From an uncultured Erysipelotrichaceae bacterium (lineage in GTDB: Bacteria; Bacillota_I; Bacilli_A; RFN20; CAG-826), in NCBI GenBank assembly GCA_902799855.1, contig CADCCA010000015.1, positions 1-24,380 on the forward strand: a stretch of 24,380 nucleotides of DNA, in the 5' to 3' direction. Below, piece by piece: positions 17,892 through 24,380 of this stretch (its first letter is position 1; every line of letters begins with the position of its first letter). The position numbers were made by a program, and so were the translations under genes. Under the pieces are notes generated by a model, which ran no database searches, had not been told where the DNA came from, and saw nothing but the letters and a program-made list of their open reading frames with translations.

Positions 17892-17917
17892 AACCCATCT
17901 TTTAAGTGATGGGTTTT
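17886..17917 (-). terminator. Rho-independent terminator after tuf
   Basis: On the minus strand AAAACCCATC and GATGGGTTTT form a perfect 10-bp stem around an 8-base loop, followed by TTTATTTTA. It lies 19 bases after the tuf stop codon and separates the translation-factor genes from the phosphatase operon. Confidence 0.88.
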
Positions 17918-17936
17918 ATAAGTTTGATTAGTTAAA

Positions 17937-19118
17937 TTATTTAATAATTTCGCTAACTGTACCAGCACCAACGGTTCTGCCACCTTCACGGATGGAGAAT
18001 TTGGTACCTTTTTCCATGGCGATTGGGTGAATGAGTTCGACTGTTAATTCGACGTCACCAGGCATAACCATGTCGACACCAGCAGGAAGTGTGATAACAC
18101 CTGTGACGTCGGTTGTACGGAAGTAGAATTGTGGACGGTAGTTGCTTAAGAAAGCTGTATGACGGCCACCTTCTTCTTTTGTTAAGACGTAGACTTGACC
18201 TTTGAACTTGGAGTGTGGAGTAACACTACCTGGTTTTGCTAAGACTTGGCCACGTTCGACTTGGTCACGGTTGATACCTCTTAATAAGACACCAACGTTG
18301 TCACCGGCTTCGGCGTAGTCAAGAATCTTACGGAAGGATTCAAGACCTGTGATGACAGATATTTGAGTTGGTTTGATACCAACGATTTCAACGGTGTCAC
18401 CTAATTTAGCTTGGCCACGTTCGACACGGCCTGTAACGACGGTACCACGACCAGAGATGGTCATGACGTCTTCGATAGCTAATAAGAATGGTTTGTCGTT
18501 TTCACGAGCTGGAGCTGGGATATAAGAATCGCAAGCTGCCATTAATTCTTCGATGTGTTTTTCTTCTTCTGGGTTGCCGTCTAAAGCTAATCTAGCGGAA
18601 CCACGGATGACTGGAACTTCATCACCTGGGAAGCCGTAGGAATTTAATAATTCACGAACGTCCATTTCGACTAAGTCTAATAATTCTGGGTCATCGACTA
18701 AGTCTGTTTTATTGATGAACACGACGATATATGGAACACCGACTTGACGGGCCAATAAGATGTGTTCACGAGTTTGTGGCATAACACCATCAGTACCTGC
18801 AACAACGAGGATAGCACCATCCATTTGAGCAGCACCAGTAATCATGTTTTTGATGTAGTCAGCGTGTCCTGGGCAGTCGACGTGGGCATAGTGTCTTGTC
18901 GCTGTTTGATATTCGATGTGAGCTGTGTTAATTGTAATACCACGAGCTTTTTCTTCTGGTGCGGAGTCGATTTGAGCATAATCAGTTTTGACTGCGCCAC
19001 CTTTTTTTGCTAAGACAGATGTGATAGCAGCGGTTAATGTTGTTTTACCGTGGTCAACGTGACCGATGGTACCAATATTGACGTGTTGTTTACTTCTGTC
19101 AAAATGTTGTTTTGCCAT
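17937..19118 (-). CDS. tuf: Translation elongation factor Tu
   Basis: This 393-residue GTPase brings aminoacyl-tRNA to the ribosomal A site. The G1 motif GHVDHGKT is at 19-26. G3 is DCPGH and G4 is NKTD, the latter with Thr in place of the more common Cys. The switch region [13 protein letters not shown] and domains 2 and 3 ([37 protein letters not shown]) are complete. The start MAKQHFDR has AAGGAG upstream and its own promoter in the 106-base gap after fusA. The gene is followed by a terminator, so tuf can be expressed apart from the str operon. Confidence 0.98.
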   Translation of the reverse strand: MAKQHFDRSKQHVNIGTIGHVDHGKTTLTAAITSVLAKKGGAVKTDYAQIDSAPEEKARGITINTAHIEYQTATRHYAHVDCPGHADYIKNMITGAAQMDGAILVVAGTDGVMPQTREHILLARQVGVPYIVVFINKTDLVDDPELLDLVEMDVRELLNSYGFPGDEVPVIRGSARLALDGNPEEEKHIEELMAACDSYIPAPARENDKPFLLAIEDVMTISGRGTVVTGRVERGQAKLGDTVEIVGIKPTQISVITGLESFRKILDYAEAGDNVGVLLRGINRDQVERGQVLAKPGSVTPHSKFKGQVYVLTKEEGGRHTAFLSNYRPQFYFRTTDVTGVITLPAGVDMVMPGDVELTVELIHPIAMEKGTKFSIREGGRTVGAGTVSEIIK

Positions 19119-19169
19119 AAAATTGAAATCTCCTTTCTTTCGTTAATAACAATTTTGCAACGAAATCAT

Positions 19170-19196
19170 ATTATAGCATTTAGTTTGTTTGTGCAA
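19170..19196 (-). promoter_or_regulatory. Promoter of tuf
   Basis: On the minus strand a perfect extended -10, TGC-TATAAT (19178-19170), is preceded by TTGCAC (19196-19191) with a 15-base spacer. The spacer is two bases short, which the TGn extension can offset. The ATG is 52 bases downstream. Confidence 0.7.
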
Positions 19197-19214
19197 TATC
19201 ATTTGATATTACAC
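19191..19214. repeat. Inverted repeat between fusA and tuf
   Basis: GTGcAATATC-ATTT-GATATTaCAC forms a 9-bp stem with one mismatch. It starts 11 bases after the restored fusA stop and overlaps the tuf -35 hexamer. It lacks a T-run on the minus strand, so it is more likely an mRNA 3'-end or regulatory structure than a terminator. Confidence 0.5.
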
Positions 19215-19224
19215 TAATTATTTT

Positions 19225-21301
19225 TTAGCGGGCAATCGTTCCCACTTTTTTCAAAATCTCATCTTGAACGTATCTTGGTGTTTCACCGTAGTGATCGAAC
19301 TGCATGACGTAGTTGCCTCTACCTTGAGTCATACTACGTAAGTCAGTAACGTAACCAAACATTTCGCTCAATGGCTTCCGCTTCGATAATCTTAGCGTTG
19401 GCTCTTTGACTTTCGCCAGTCATTTGTCCTCTACGTCTGGAGATATCACCAATGACATCACCATAGTATTGTTCTGGGACAGTCACTTCAATCTTCATGA
19501 TTGGTTCTAAGATGACTGGGTTACATTTCTTAGCCGCTTCTTTCAAAGCCATAGAAGCTGCGATTTTATAAGCCGCTTCACTACTATCGACATCGTGGTA
19601 ACTACCATCATAGAGAGTAGCTTTGATATCGATAACTGGGAAGCCTGCTAACATACCGCGGTTCATTGCATCTCTTAAACCATCTTCAGTTGGTTTAATG
19701 TATTCCTTTGGAACAGTGCCACCGACAACGGCATCAACGAATTCGAAGCCTTTGCCTTCATTTGGTTCAAATCTGATCCAAACGTGACCGTATTGACCAC
19801 GACCACCGGATTGTCTGATGTATTTACCTTCGCATTCGCCTTGTTGACGAATTGTTTCGCGGTATTCAACTTGTGGCGCACCAACATTAACTTGAACGTT
19901 GAATTCACGTTTCATTCTGTCGACGATAATGTCTAAGTGTAATTCACCAACACCAGCGATTAAGGTTTGACCTGTTTCTGGGTTTGTTCTCACACGGAAT
20001 GTTGGGTCTTCTTCGGCTAACTTTTGAAGAGCGATATTCATCTTTTCTTGGTCAGCTTTGGTCTTTGGTTCAACCGCTTCTTCGATAACTGGAGCTGGGA
20101 ATTCCATCTTCTCTAAGACGATGGTTTTGCCGACATCACAGAGTGTATCACCAGTAATGGTTGATTTAAGACCGACGACAGCACCGATGTCACCAGCGTG
20201 AAGTTCTGGAACTTCTTGACGGTGATTGGAGTGCATTAAGACGACACGGCCAATTCTTTCTTTCACACCTTTGGTGGAGTTATAAACATAACTACCGGAT
20301 TTTAATGTACCACTGTAGACACGAACATAGGCTAAACGGCCGATGAATGGGTCTGTGGCAATCTTGAATGCTAAGCAAGCAAGAGGAGCGTTATCATCTG
20401 GTTCGCATGTGATTTCATTACCGCGATCATCAGTACCTTTCGCGTGAGCGATGTCTAATGGGCTTGGTAAGTAATCAATAACACCATCTAATAAAGGTTG
20501 AATGTTTTTGTTTTTATAAGCGGAACCGCAGAAGACTGGGTGGAATTCACCAGTTAAGACAGCCTTACGGATGGCGCTCTTGGTTTGTTCTTCATCTGGT
20601 TCTTGACCTTCAAGGACCAGCATGAGGATTTCTTCATCGAAGTTACTTAAAGCTTCGAATAATTTCATTCTAAGTTCGAGAAGTTTTTCTCGGTATTCTT
20701 CTGGAACTGGAACTTCGTGTGGTTCTTCATTCACATCAGAAGCATAAACATAAGCTTTTTGTGTGATGACATCGATCCAACCTTTTAAGGATGATTCGAT
20801 ACCAATTGGGTATTGCACTGCTTCGGCATTGGCGCCTAATCTTTCTCTAAGAGAAGCGACAGACATTTCATAATCTGCACCGATGGCGTCAAGTTTGTTG
20901 ACGAAGACAATACGTGGGACACCATATTTAGAACCTTGTCTCCAAACTGTTTCAGTTTGTGGTTCGACACCGTTTTTACCATCTAAGACAGTGATAGCAC
21001 CGTCTAAGACACGTAATGATCTTTCAACTTCAACTGTGAAGTCGACGTGTCCAGGAGTGTCGATAATGTTGATACGATTACCTTTCCATGTCGCTGTGGT
21101 AGCGGCAGAAGTAATGGTAATACCTCTTTCTTGTTCTTGTTCCATCCAGTCCATCGTCGCGCTACCTTCGTGGGTTTCGCCGATTTTGTGGATTTTACCA
21201 GTGAAGTAGAGAATACGTTCAGTAGTTGTAGTTTTACCGGCATCAATGTGGGCCATAATGCCGATGTTGCGTGTATGTGCTAGATCATATTCGCGTGCCA
21301 T
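19225..21301 (-). CDS. fusA: Translation elongation factor G, frameshifted near the 3' end
   Basis: EF-G drives ribosomal translocation and recycling. The frame from 21301 encodes 652 residues with G1 AHIDAGKT at 17-24, G3 DTPGH, G4 NKLD and all five domains up to [11 protein letters not shown]. It then enters a foreign tail (IERNVWLRY) and ends at a TGA at 19343. The genuine C-terminus ([20 protein letters not shown] and onward to KKVGTIAR) continues in another frame from 19374 to a TAA at 19225. Compared with the family, the codon for the last Ala has lost two bases (GAA-G-CCA in place of GAA-GCN-CCA at about 19373-19376). With repair the protein would be about 692 residues, the normal length. 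As EF-G is essential, a sequencing or assembly error is most likely. It follows rpsG by 18 bases. Confidence 0.93.
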
Positions 21302-21319
21302 AGTTCTACTCCTAACTGA

Positions 21320-21787
21320 TTACCAACGATAATGTGAGTAAGCTTTGTTGGCTTCTGCCATTTTGTGGGTGTCTTCTCTCTTCTTAACGGAAGCACCTGT
21401 GCCGTTAGCGGCATCGATGATTTCGTTAGCTAAACGGTCGGTCATAGTCTTTTCATTTCTTAATCTTGAATAGTTGACTAACCATCTTAAACCTAAGGTG
21501 ACTTTTCTTTCTGGGGAAACTTCAGTAGGAACTGGGAAGTTCGCACCACCGACTCTTCTCATCTTAAGTTCGACTTCTGGCATGATGTTGTTGATCGCTG
21601 TTGCGAAGACGTCCATCGCTGGTTTGCCAGTTTTTTCTTCGATTTTCTTAAAGGCGCTGTAGAGAATGTTTTGAGCAGTACCTTTTTTACCATCGAGCAT
21701 TAATTTGTTAATTAAACGTGTGACTAACTTTGAATTGTAAATTGGATCTGGTAAGACATCACGTTTTGCAGGATTTCCTTTACGCAT
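21320..21787 (-). CDS. rpsG: 30S ribosomal protein S7
   Basis: S7 nucleates assembly of the 30S head and lies near the decoding centre. The 155-residue product is full length, with the family start [15 protein letters not shown], the conserved [13 protein letters not shown] segment and the end [15 protein letters not shown]. The ATG at 21787 has AGGAGG 9 bases before it. It lies 13 bases after rpsL and 18 bases before fusA, in the usual str operon order. Confidence 0.98.
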   Translation of the reverse strand: MRKGNPAKRDVLPDPIYNSKLVTRLINKLMLDGKKGTAQNILYSAFKKIEEKTGKPAMDVFATAINNIMPEVELKMRRVGGANFPVPTEVSPERKVTLGLRWLVNYSRLRNEKTMTDRLANEIIDAANGTGASVKKREDTHKMAEANKAYSHYRW

Positions 21788-21800
21788 AATTTCTTACCTC

Positions 21801-22220
21801 CTATTCTTCGCCTTTTGGCTTCTTTGTACCGTATAAGCTACGACCTTGACGTCTGGCTTCGATACCTGCACAGTCTAATGTACCTCTGACGATGTGATAA
21901 CGCACACCTGGGAGGTCTTTAACACGGCCGCCTCTGATGATGACGGTGCTGTGCTCTTGTAAATTGTGTCCTTCACCACCGATATAGGCAGTGACTTCAT
22001 AACCATTGCTTAATCTAACACGAGCGTATTTTCTTAAAGCTGAGTTAGGTTTCTTTGGTGTCATTGTACCAACACGGGTGCAAACACCACGTTTTTGAGC
22101 AGCTGGTTGAGCAGTTTCTTTTTTCTTCAAAGAGTTCCATCTTTGACCAAGGGCAGGGGCTTTGGACTTGAATGTCTTGTTTTGTCTGCCTTGACGAACT
22201 AATTGATTAATTGTTGGCAT
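21801..22220 (-). CDS. rpsL: 30S ribosomal protein S12
   Basis: S12 sits at the decoding centre and affects accuracy. I place the start at 22220 ([12 protein letters not shown], 139 residues), as in the family, with AAAGGAG five bases before the ATG. An upstream in-frame ATG at 22235 would add five residues before the ribosome site. The conserved segments [12 protein letters not shown] and [14 protein letters not shown] both carry the unmutated Lys and Pro at sites where streptomycin resistance changes occur. It is the first gene of the str operon and follows a leader of about 110 bases. Confidence 0.98.
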   Translation of the reverse strand: MPTINQLVRQGRQNKTFKSKAPALGQRWNSLKKKETAQPAAQKRGVCTRVGTMTPKKPNSALRKYARVRLSNGYEVTAYIGGEGHNLQEHSTVIIRGGRVKDLPGVRYHIVRGTLDCAGIEARRQGRSLYGTKKPKGEE

Positions 22221-22261
22221 AATTGCTCCTTTCAATAACTATTTCATGTTGTGCTTACCAC

Positions 22262-22282
22262 AATACCTGGTGTATCGGTATT
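22262..22282 (-). promoter_or_regulatory. Stem-loop in the str operon leader
   Basis: AATACC-N9-GGTATT is a perfect 6-bp inverted repeat about 42 bases before the rpsL start and inside the predicted transcript. Ribosomal protein leaders often carry autoregulatory structures; this one matches no family I recognise. Confidence 0.35.
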
Positions 22283-22404
22283 ATCCCATTAAAAACGACC
22301 GAAATTGGTCTGGGTGTGATTTGCACACGCTCATATATAATATATAAGGAATAAAATACACGCAATAAAAATATTAATTTTATACACACTATACCTGGTG
22401 TATC
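22263..22404. repeat. Two copies of ATACCTGGTGTATC around the str promoter
   Basis: The same 14 bases occur at 22263-22276 and 22391-22404. Each is an imperfect inverted repeat (ATAC-N5-GTAT), which is the shape of a dimeric regulator's binding site. The str promoter lies between the two copies, and the second copy is close to the end of the ORF6N gene. Confidence 0.6.
22337..22365 (-). promoter_or_regulatory. Promoter of the str operon
   Basis: On the minus strand TTGCGT (22365-22360), a 17-base spacer and TATTAT (22342-22337) form a good sigma-A promoter in the gap between the ORF6N gene and rpsL. Transcription would begin about 110 bases before the rpsL ATG. Confidence 0.75.
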
Positions 22405-22411
22405 ACTATAC

Positions 22412-23371
22412 TTAAAGCATTAATTCATCATTAGAAAATAAGCGTTCAATTAATGGGTGGTATAGTTTAGTCTGATCAATTTCCATAATCGAAGAAATAC
22501 GTTTCCCTCCATCTTTACTTGAACCACCACTATGGAAAAGCCTTTCTCCTTCTTTATCGTAGTCGACAAAAATGTAGCGATCATGAACCAATTGATTGTT
22601 CTTTTTCAAAAGCAAAACCGATTCATTATCTTTGATAAAATCATCAACCAACTGCTTAGTAAGATTATTTTTTGCCTTATTGTCAGAAAAAATGGTAATT
22701 GTTACATTTTGAGAGCATGCTCTTAATAGCTGAAGCGTTTTTATGTCGAGATAATCATCAATAATAATGAGATTGGTTTTCGCCAAAGAATAGATTTGTT
22801 GGTAAACCAAATCCGCTTCCAATCTCTGATTATCAAACAATAGAAAATGCTTACGGCTTGCACCCTCAGTAAAGTTTTCCATCACTTTATCGATTTTGCT
22901 TTCCAAAACATCAATTCTCTTAGTGTTATCGTTTACTAAATTTACCAATTGAATTGTATCGCCGCTTAAATAATTATGGTTTTCAATAAGATAATCTTTC
23001 ATTCTTTTGAACAATCTAATCAACGCTTTGCTTTGTTTAACTGCCAAATCTCCTTTTAGAACAGTCATCAGCATATAAATACCTTGTTCGGTAAAAGCAT
23101 ATGGATTATATCTTCTTTTAGAAGATAATTTATTTGCGGTGGATTTTTTCAACCGCAAAAGTTGGTCCCGTTCGCTCTTGGTAATCTGAAAAACAAAATC
23201 TTCATCAAATCTTTCGCTGTTGTGCTTAATTTGATTGTTGAAATCTCTTGTTTCGTACCCATAGATTCTAGCTAAATCAAAGTCAAGCATAACCTTTTGG
23301 CCTCTAATCTCATAGACCATTGACGCAATTTCTTTTTCATCCAGATCTATTACATTTAAGTCGTCTTCCAT
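22412..23371 (-). CDS. ORF6N-domain DNA-binding protein with PLD-like C-terminal half motif
   Basis: The start is placed at the ATG at 23371 (MEDDLNVIDL), 7 bases after AGGAGG; an ATG at 23398 lies upstream of that site. The 319-residue product has an ORF6N domain at about 15-110 (VYEIRGQKVMLDFDLARIYGYETRDFNNQIKHN...RFDEDFVFQIT...YAFTEQGIYMLMTVL), a phage-related DNA-binding module. A short helical or coiled segment covers about 140-170 (NDNTKRIDVLESKIDKVMENF). Residues 180-305 resemble a phospholipase-D-like domain: His263-x-Arg265-x4-Asp270 followed by GGSS at 282-285 corresponds to HxKx4D...GS with Lys replaced by Arg. Only one such half motif is seen, so dimer formation would be needed for activity. 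It stands alone between unrelated genes and may have been acquired by transfer. Confidence 0.85.
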   Translation of the reverse strand: MEDDLNVIDLDEKEIASMVYEIRGQKVMLDFDLARIYGYETRDFNNQIKHNSERFDEDFVFQITKSERDQLLRLKKSTANKLSSKRRYNPYAFTEQGIYMLMTVLKGDLAVKQSKALIRLFKRMKDYLIENHNYLSGDTIQLVNLVNDNTKRIDVLESKIDKVMENFTEGASRKHFLLFDNQRLEADLVYQQIYSLAKTNLIIIDDYLDIKTLQLLRACSQNVTITIFSDNKAKNNLTKQLVDDFIKDNESVLLLKKNNQLVHDRYIFVDYDKEGERLFHSGGSSKDGGKRISSIMEIDQTKLYHPLIERLFSNDELML

Positions 23372-23476
23372 AAAAAGTCCTCCTATATAACTAATCAAAA
23401 GGTTTGAGTGATTTTGTCCAAAAAAATGAAAAACATAAAGTGGTTAAAACAAAATAATCACTTTTATTTCAAATTA

Positions 23477-23506
23477 TTGTCTAGGCAATATACACGCACA
23501 TATATT
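23477..23506 (+). promoter_or_regulatory. Possible promoter of the CBM-like lipoprotein gene
   Basis: TTGTCT (23477-23482), 18 bases, and TATATT (23501-23506) would start transcription about 90 bases before the ATG at 23605. The match is moderate. Confidence 0.35.
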
Positions 23507-23538
23507 AGTATTTAGTTAAAGAAAGGCAATATGTGTAT
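23483..23538 (+). repeat. Direct repeats AGGCAATAT next to ATACAC/GTGTAT
   Basis: AGGCAATAT occurs at 23483-23491 and 23524-23532, 41 bases apart. ATACAC overlaps the end of the first copy and GTGTAT starts right after the second. The arrangement suggests a regulator's binding sites in the spacer between the ORF6N gene and the plus-strand lipoprotein. Confidence 0.5.
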
Positions 23539-23577
23539 ACGAACGTAACACAATTTTAGCCTCAATAATTGATAATG

Positions 23578-23593
23578 GATTCCTTTTGGAATC
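23578..23593 (+). promoter_or_regulatory. Hairpin directly before a ribosome site
   Basis: GATTCC-TTTT-GGAATC is a perfect 6-bp stem with a 4-base loop that ends immediately before the Shine-Dalgarno sequence AAGGAGG (23594-23600). It may protect the mRNA 5' end or affect initiation. Confidence 0.5.
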
Positions 23594-23604
23594 AAGGAGG
23601 ATTT

Positions 23605-24380
23605 ATGAAAAGAACAAATATTCTCATTTCATTATTAGCTATTTCTTGTTTAACAGGCTGCGCAGGCGGCAATGGCGGAAATAGCGGTAATAATAGCAGC
23701 CAAGGCGGTGGCGCTGAAGACAATAGTCATATCGTCATCGAAGACTATGGCACAGTTAAATTAGAAGCTGAAGATTTCAACGTTGACTACTGGTGGTCAG
23801 ATGAAAGTTATGAAGATGAATTAATCATCGAATCCACTGCTGCTTCTGGCGGTATGTATTTAGCGGCCGCTGATAATGATGCAAAATTCAGTTTTGAATT
23901 AAAGAAAAACTCAAAACTTGTCATCTCTGCTGCTTATGCTCAAATGGCTAGTGATATCCGCACTGCTATTGATATGTCAAAAGTTTATTCGTACAACATT
24001 TCTAATGTTTCCCCACTTCAATTTGAAGCTGGTAAAAATACATTAGAAGCTCGTTCCAGTGCAGAGAACTGGCAGTTAATGCCATATCTTTCTCAAGACT
24101 TATACCCTGGCACATATGAAGTGACATTATCTGTTATGGATGACGCTCCTGCTTGCCCAAGCATCGACTACATCCAATTCAAGACTAGCGATCCAGCAGA
24201 AGTTATCGTTGATCCAAGCAAAATTACAGAAAACGATATTCCAGATAACGATTTCCGTAACTTACAACAATATAAGTATTTAATGGATGAAGATGTCTAC
24301 TCTTATAAGACATACGCTACTGGTGGCGATTTCTCTGCTCCAAGAGGTATGAAGTTAAGATTTGAAGACGTTGAAACCGC
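23605..24380 (+). CDS. Surface lipoprotein with CBM6/35-like domain (3' end outside window)
   Basis: The ATG at 23605 follows AAGGAGG by four bases, and 258 codons are visible before the window ends. Residues 1-19 are a signal peptide with lipobox LTGC (Cys19). A Gly/Asn/Ser linker reaches to about residue 40. Residues 48-194 resemble a family 6/35 carbohydrate-binding module: VKLEAEDF at 51-58, SGGMYLAAAD at 81-90, then GTYEVTLSV and SIDYIQF near the end. Residues 195-258 begin another region that I cannot identify. The likely role is binding a glycan at the cell surface, perhaps as part of a larger enzyme or binding protein. It is the only gene on the plus strand and is divergent from the ORF6N gene. 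The CBM assignment is moderate. Confidence 0.8.
   Translation, partial: MKRTNILISLLAISCLTGCAGGNGGNSGNNSSQGGGAEDNSHIVIEDYGTVKLEAEDFNVDYWWSDESYEDELIIESTAASGGMYLAAADNDAKFSFELKKNSKLVISAAYAQMASDIRTAIDMSKVYSYNISNVSPLQFEAGKNTLEARSSAENWQLMPYLSQDLYPGTYEVTLSVMDDAPACPSIDYIQFKTSDPAEVIVDPSKITENDIPDNDFRNLQQYKYLMDEDVYSYKTYATGGDFSAPRGMKLRFEDVET

Noticed and set aside
19343..19345. TGA read as Trp (genetic code 4) to extend EF-G
   Set aside because: Reading through this TGA would continue in the wrong frame; the true C-terminus is in another frame. No other in-frame TGA is seen in the window.
19343..19380. Programmed frameshift in fusA
   Set aside because: There is no slippery run, stimulating Shine-Dalgarno-like sequence or hairpin at the site, and no known recoding in EF-G genes. 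A shift into the tail frame would also drop a conserved residue. A deletion or sequence error is simpler.
20883..21209. Plus-strand open frame of 108 codons
   Set aside because: It is antisense to the GTPase domain of EF-G; the opposite strand carries all conserved motifs.
22303..22316. GACC-N6-GGTC plus T-run as an attenuator in the str leader
   Set aside because: The stem has only four base pairs, too weak for termination.
22263..22404. CRISPR-like repeats
   Set aside because: There are only two 14-base copies 128 bases apart, with a promoter between them and no spacer structure or cas genes.
23437..23464. Inverted repeat AAAGTG-N16-CACTTT as a terminator or operator
   Set aside because: The stem is short and the loop long, with no T-run. 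Such a match is expected by chance in AT-rich spacers.

Overview
The window looks like chromosomal DNA of a low-GC Gram-positive bacterium of the Bacilli/Mollicutes kind, probably an uncultured gut lineage. The basis is the classic rpsL-rpsG-fusA-tuf order, AAGGAGG ribosome sites, sigma-A type promoters, many lipoproteins with a Ser/Gln-rich linker after the lipobox Cys, and genes whose closest remembered counterparts are mycoplasmal. All 16 visible stop codons are TAA or TAG, and Trp is written TGG. Placement below class level is inference. Almost everything is on the minus strand, so the genes below are listed in transcription order, from high to low coordinates.

(1) 23605-24380 (+): start of a lipoprotein with a CBM6/35-like domain, running off the window. 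(2) 22412-23371: an ORF6N-domain protein with a C-terminal phospholipase-D-like half motif. The spacers on both sides of it are enriched in the hexamer GTGTAT/ATACAC. (3) 22365-17891: the str operon (rpsL, rpsG, fusA) with a good promoter, then tuf with its own extended -10 promoter and a terminator. fusA is frameshifted: the last 49 codons of EF-G are intact but in another frame. (4) 17844-14485: a small operon of an exported phosphatase lipoprotein (CX5R motif) and two RDD-family membrane proteins, with overlapping or abutting start and stop codons. (5) 14479-1: a long operon that begins at a consensus promoter (TTGACA, 17 bases, TATAAT). It encodes a large membrane-anchored surface protein with an LRR_5/BspA-like segment, an ABC ATPase of the MalK/UgpC/MsmX family with an insertion of about 275 residues, MalF- and MalG-type permeases, two paralogous substrate-binding lipoproteins, a staphylococcal-nuclease lipoprotein with OB-fold-like domains, a small zinc-ribbon membrane protein, and a further Big2/OB-fold-like lipoprotein cut by the window edge.

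The most interesting unit is operon 5. A surface thermonuclease with all catalytic residues is co-oriented and closely packed with a carbohydrate-type ABC importer whose ATPase carries a large extra domain. Mycoplasmas have a comparable neighbourhood (the MG_186 to MG_189 and MPN133 to MPN136 type, and mhp379 of M. hyopneumoniae), for which uptake of nucleic-acid breakdown products has been proposed. My reading is that this locus digests external nucleic acid at the cell surface and imports a product, perhaps nucleotides or a sugar phosphate. The gene content is directly visible; the substrate is inference.
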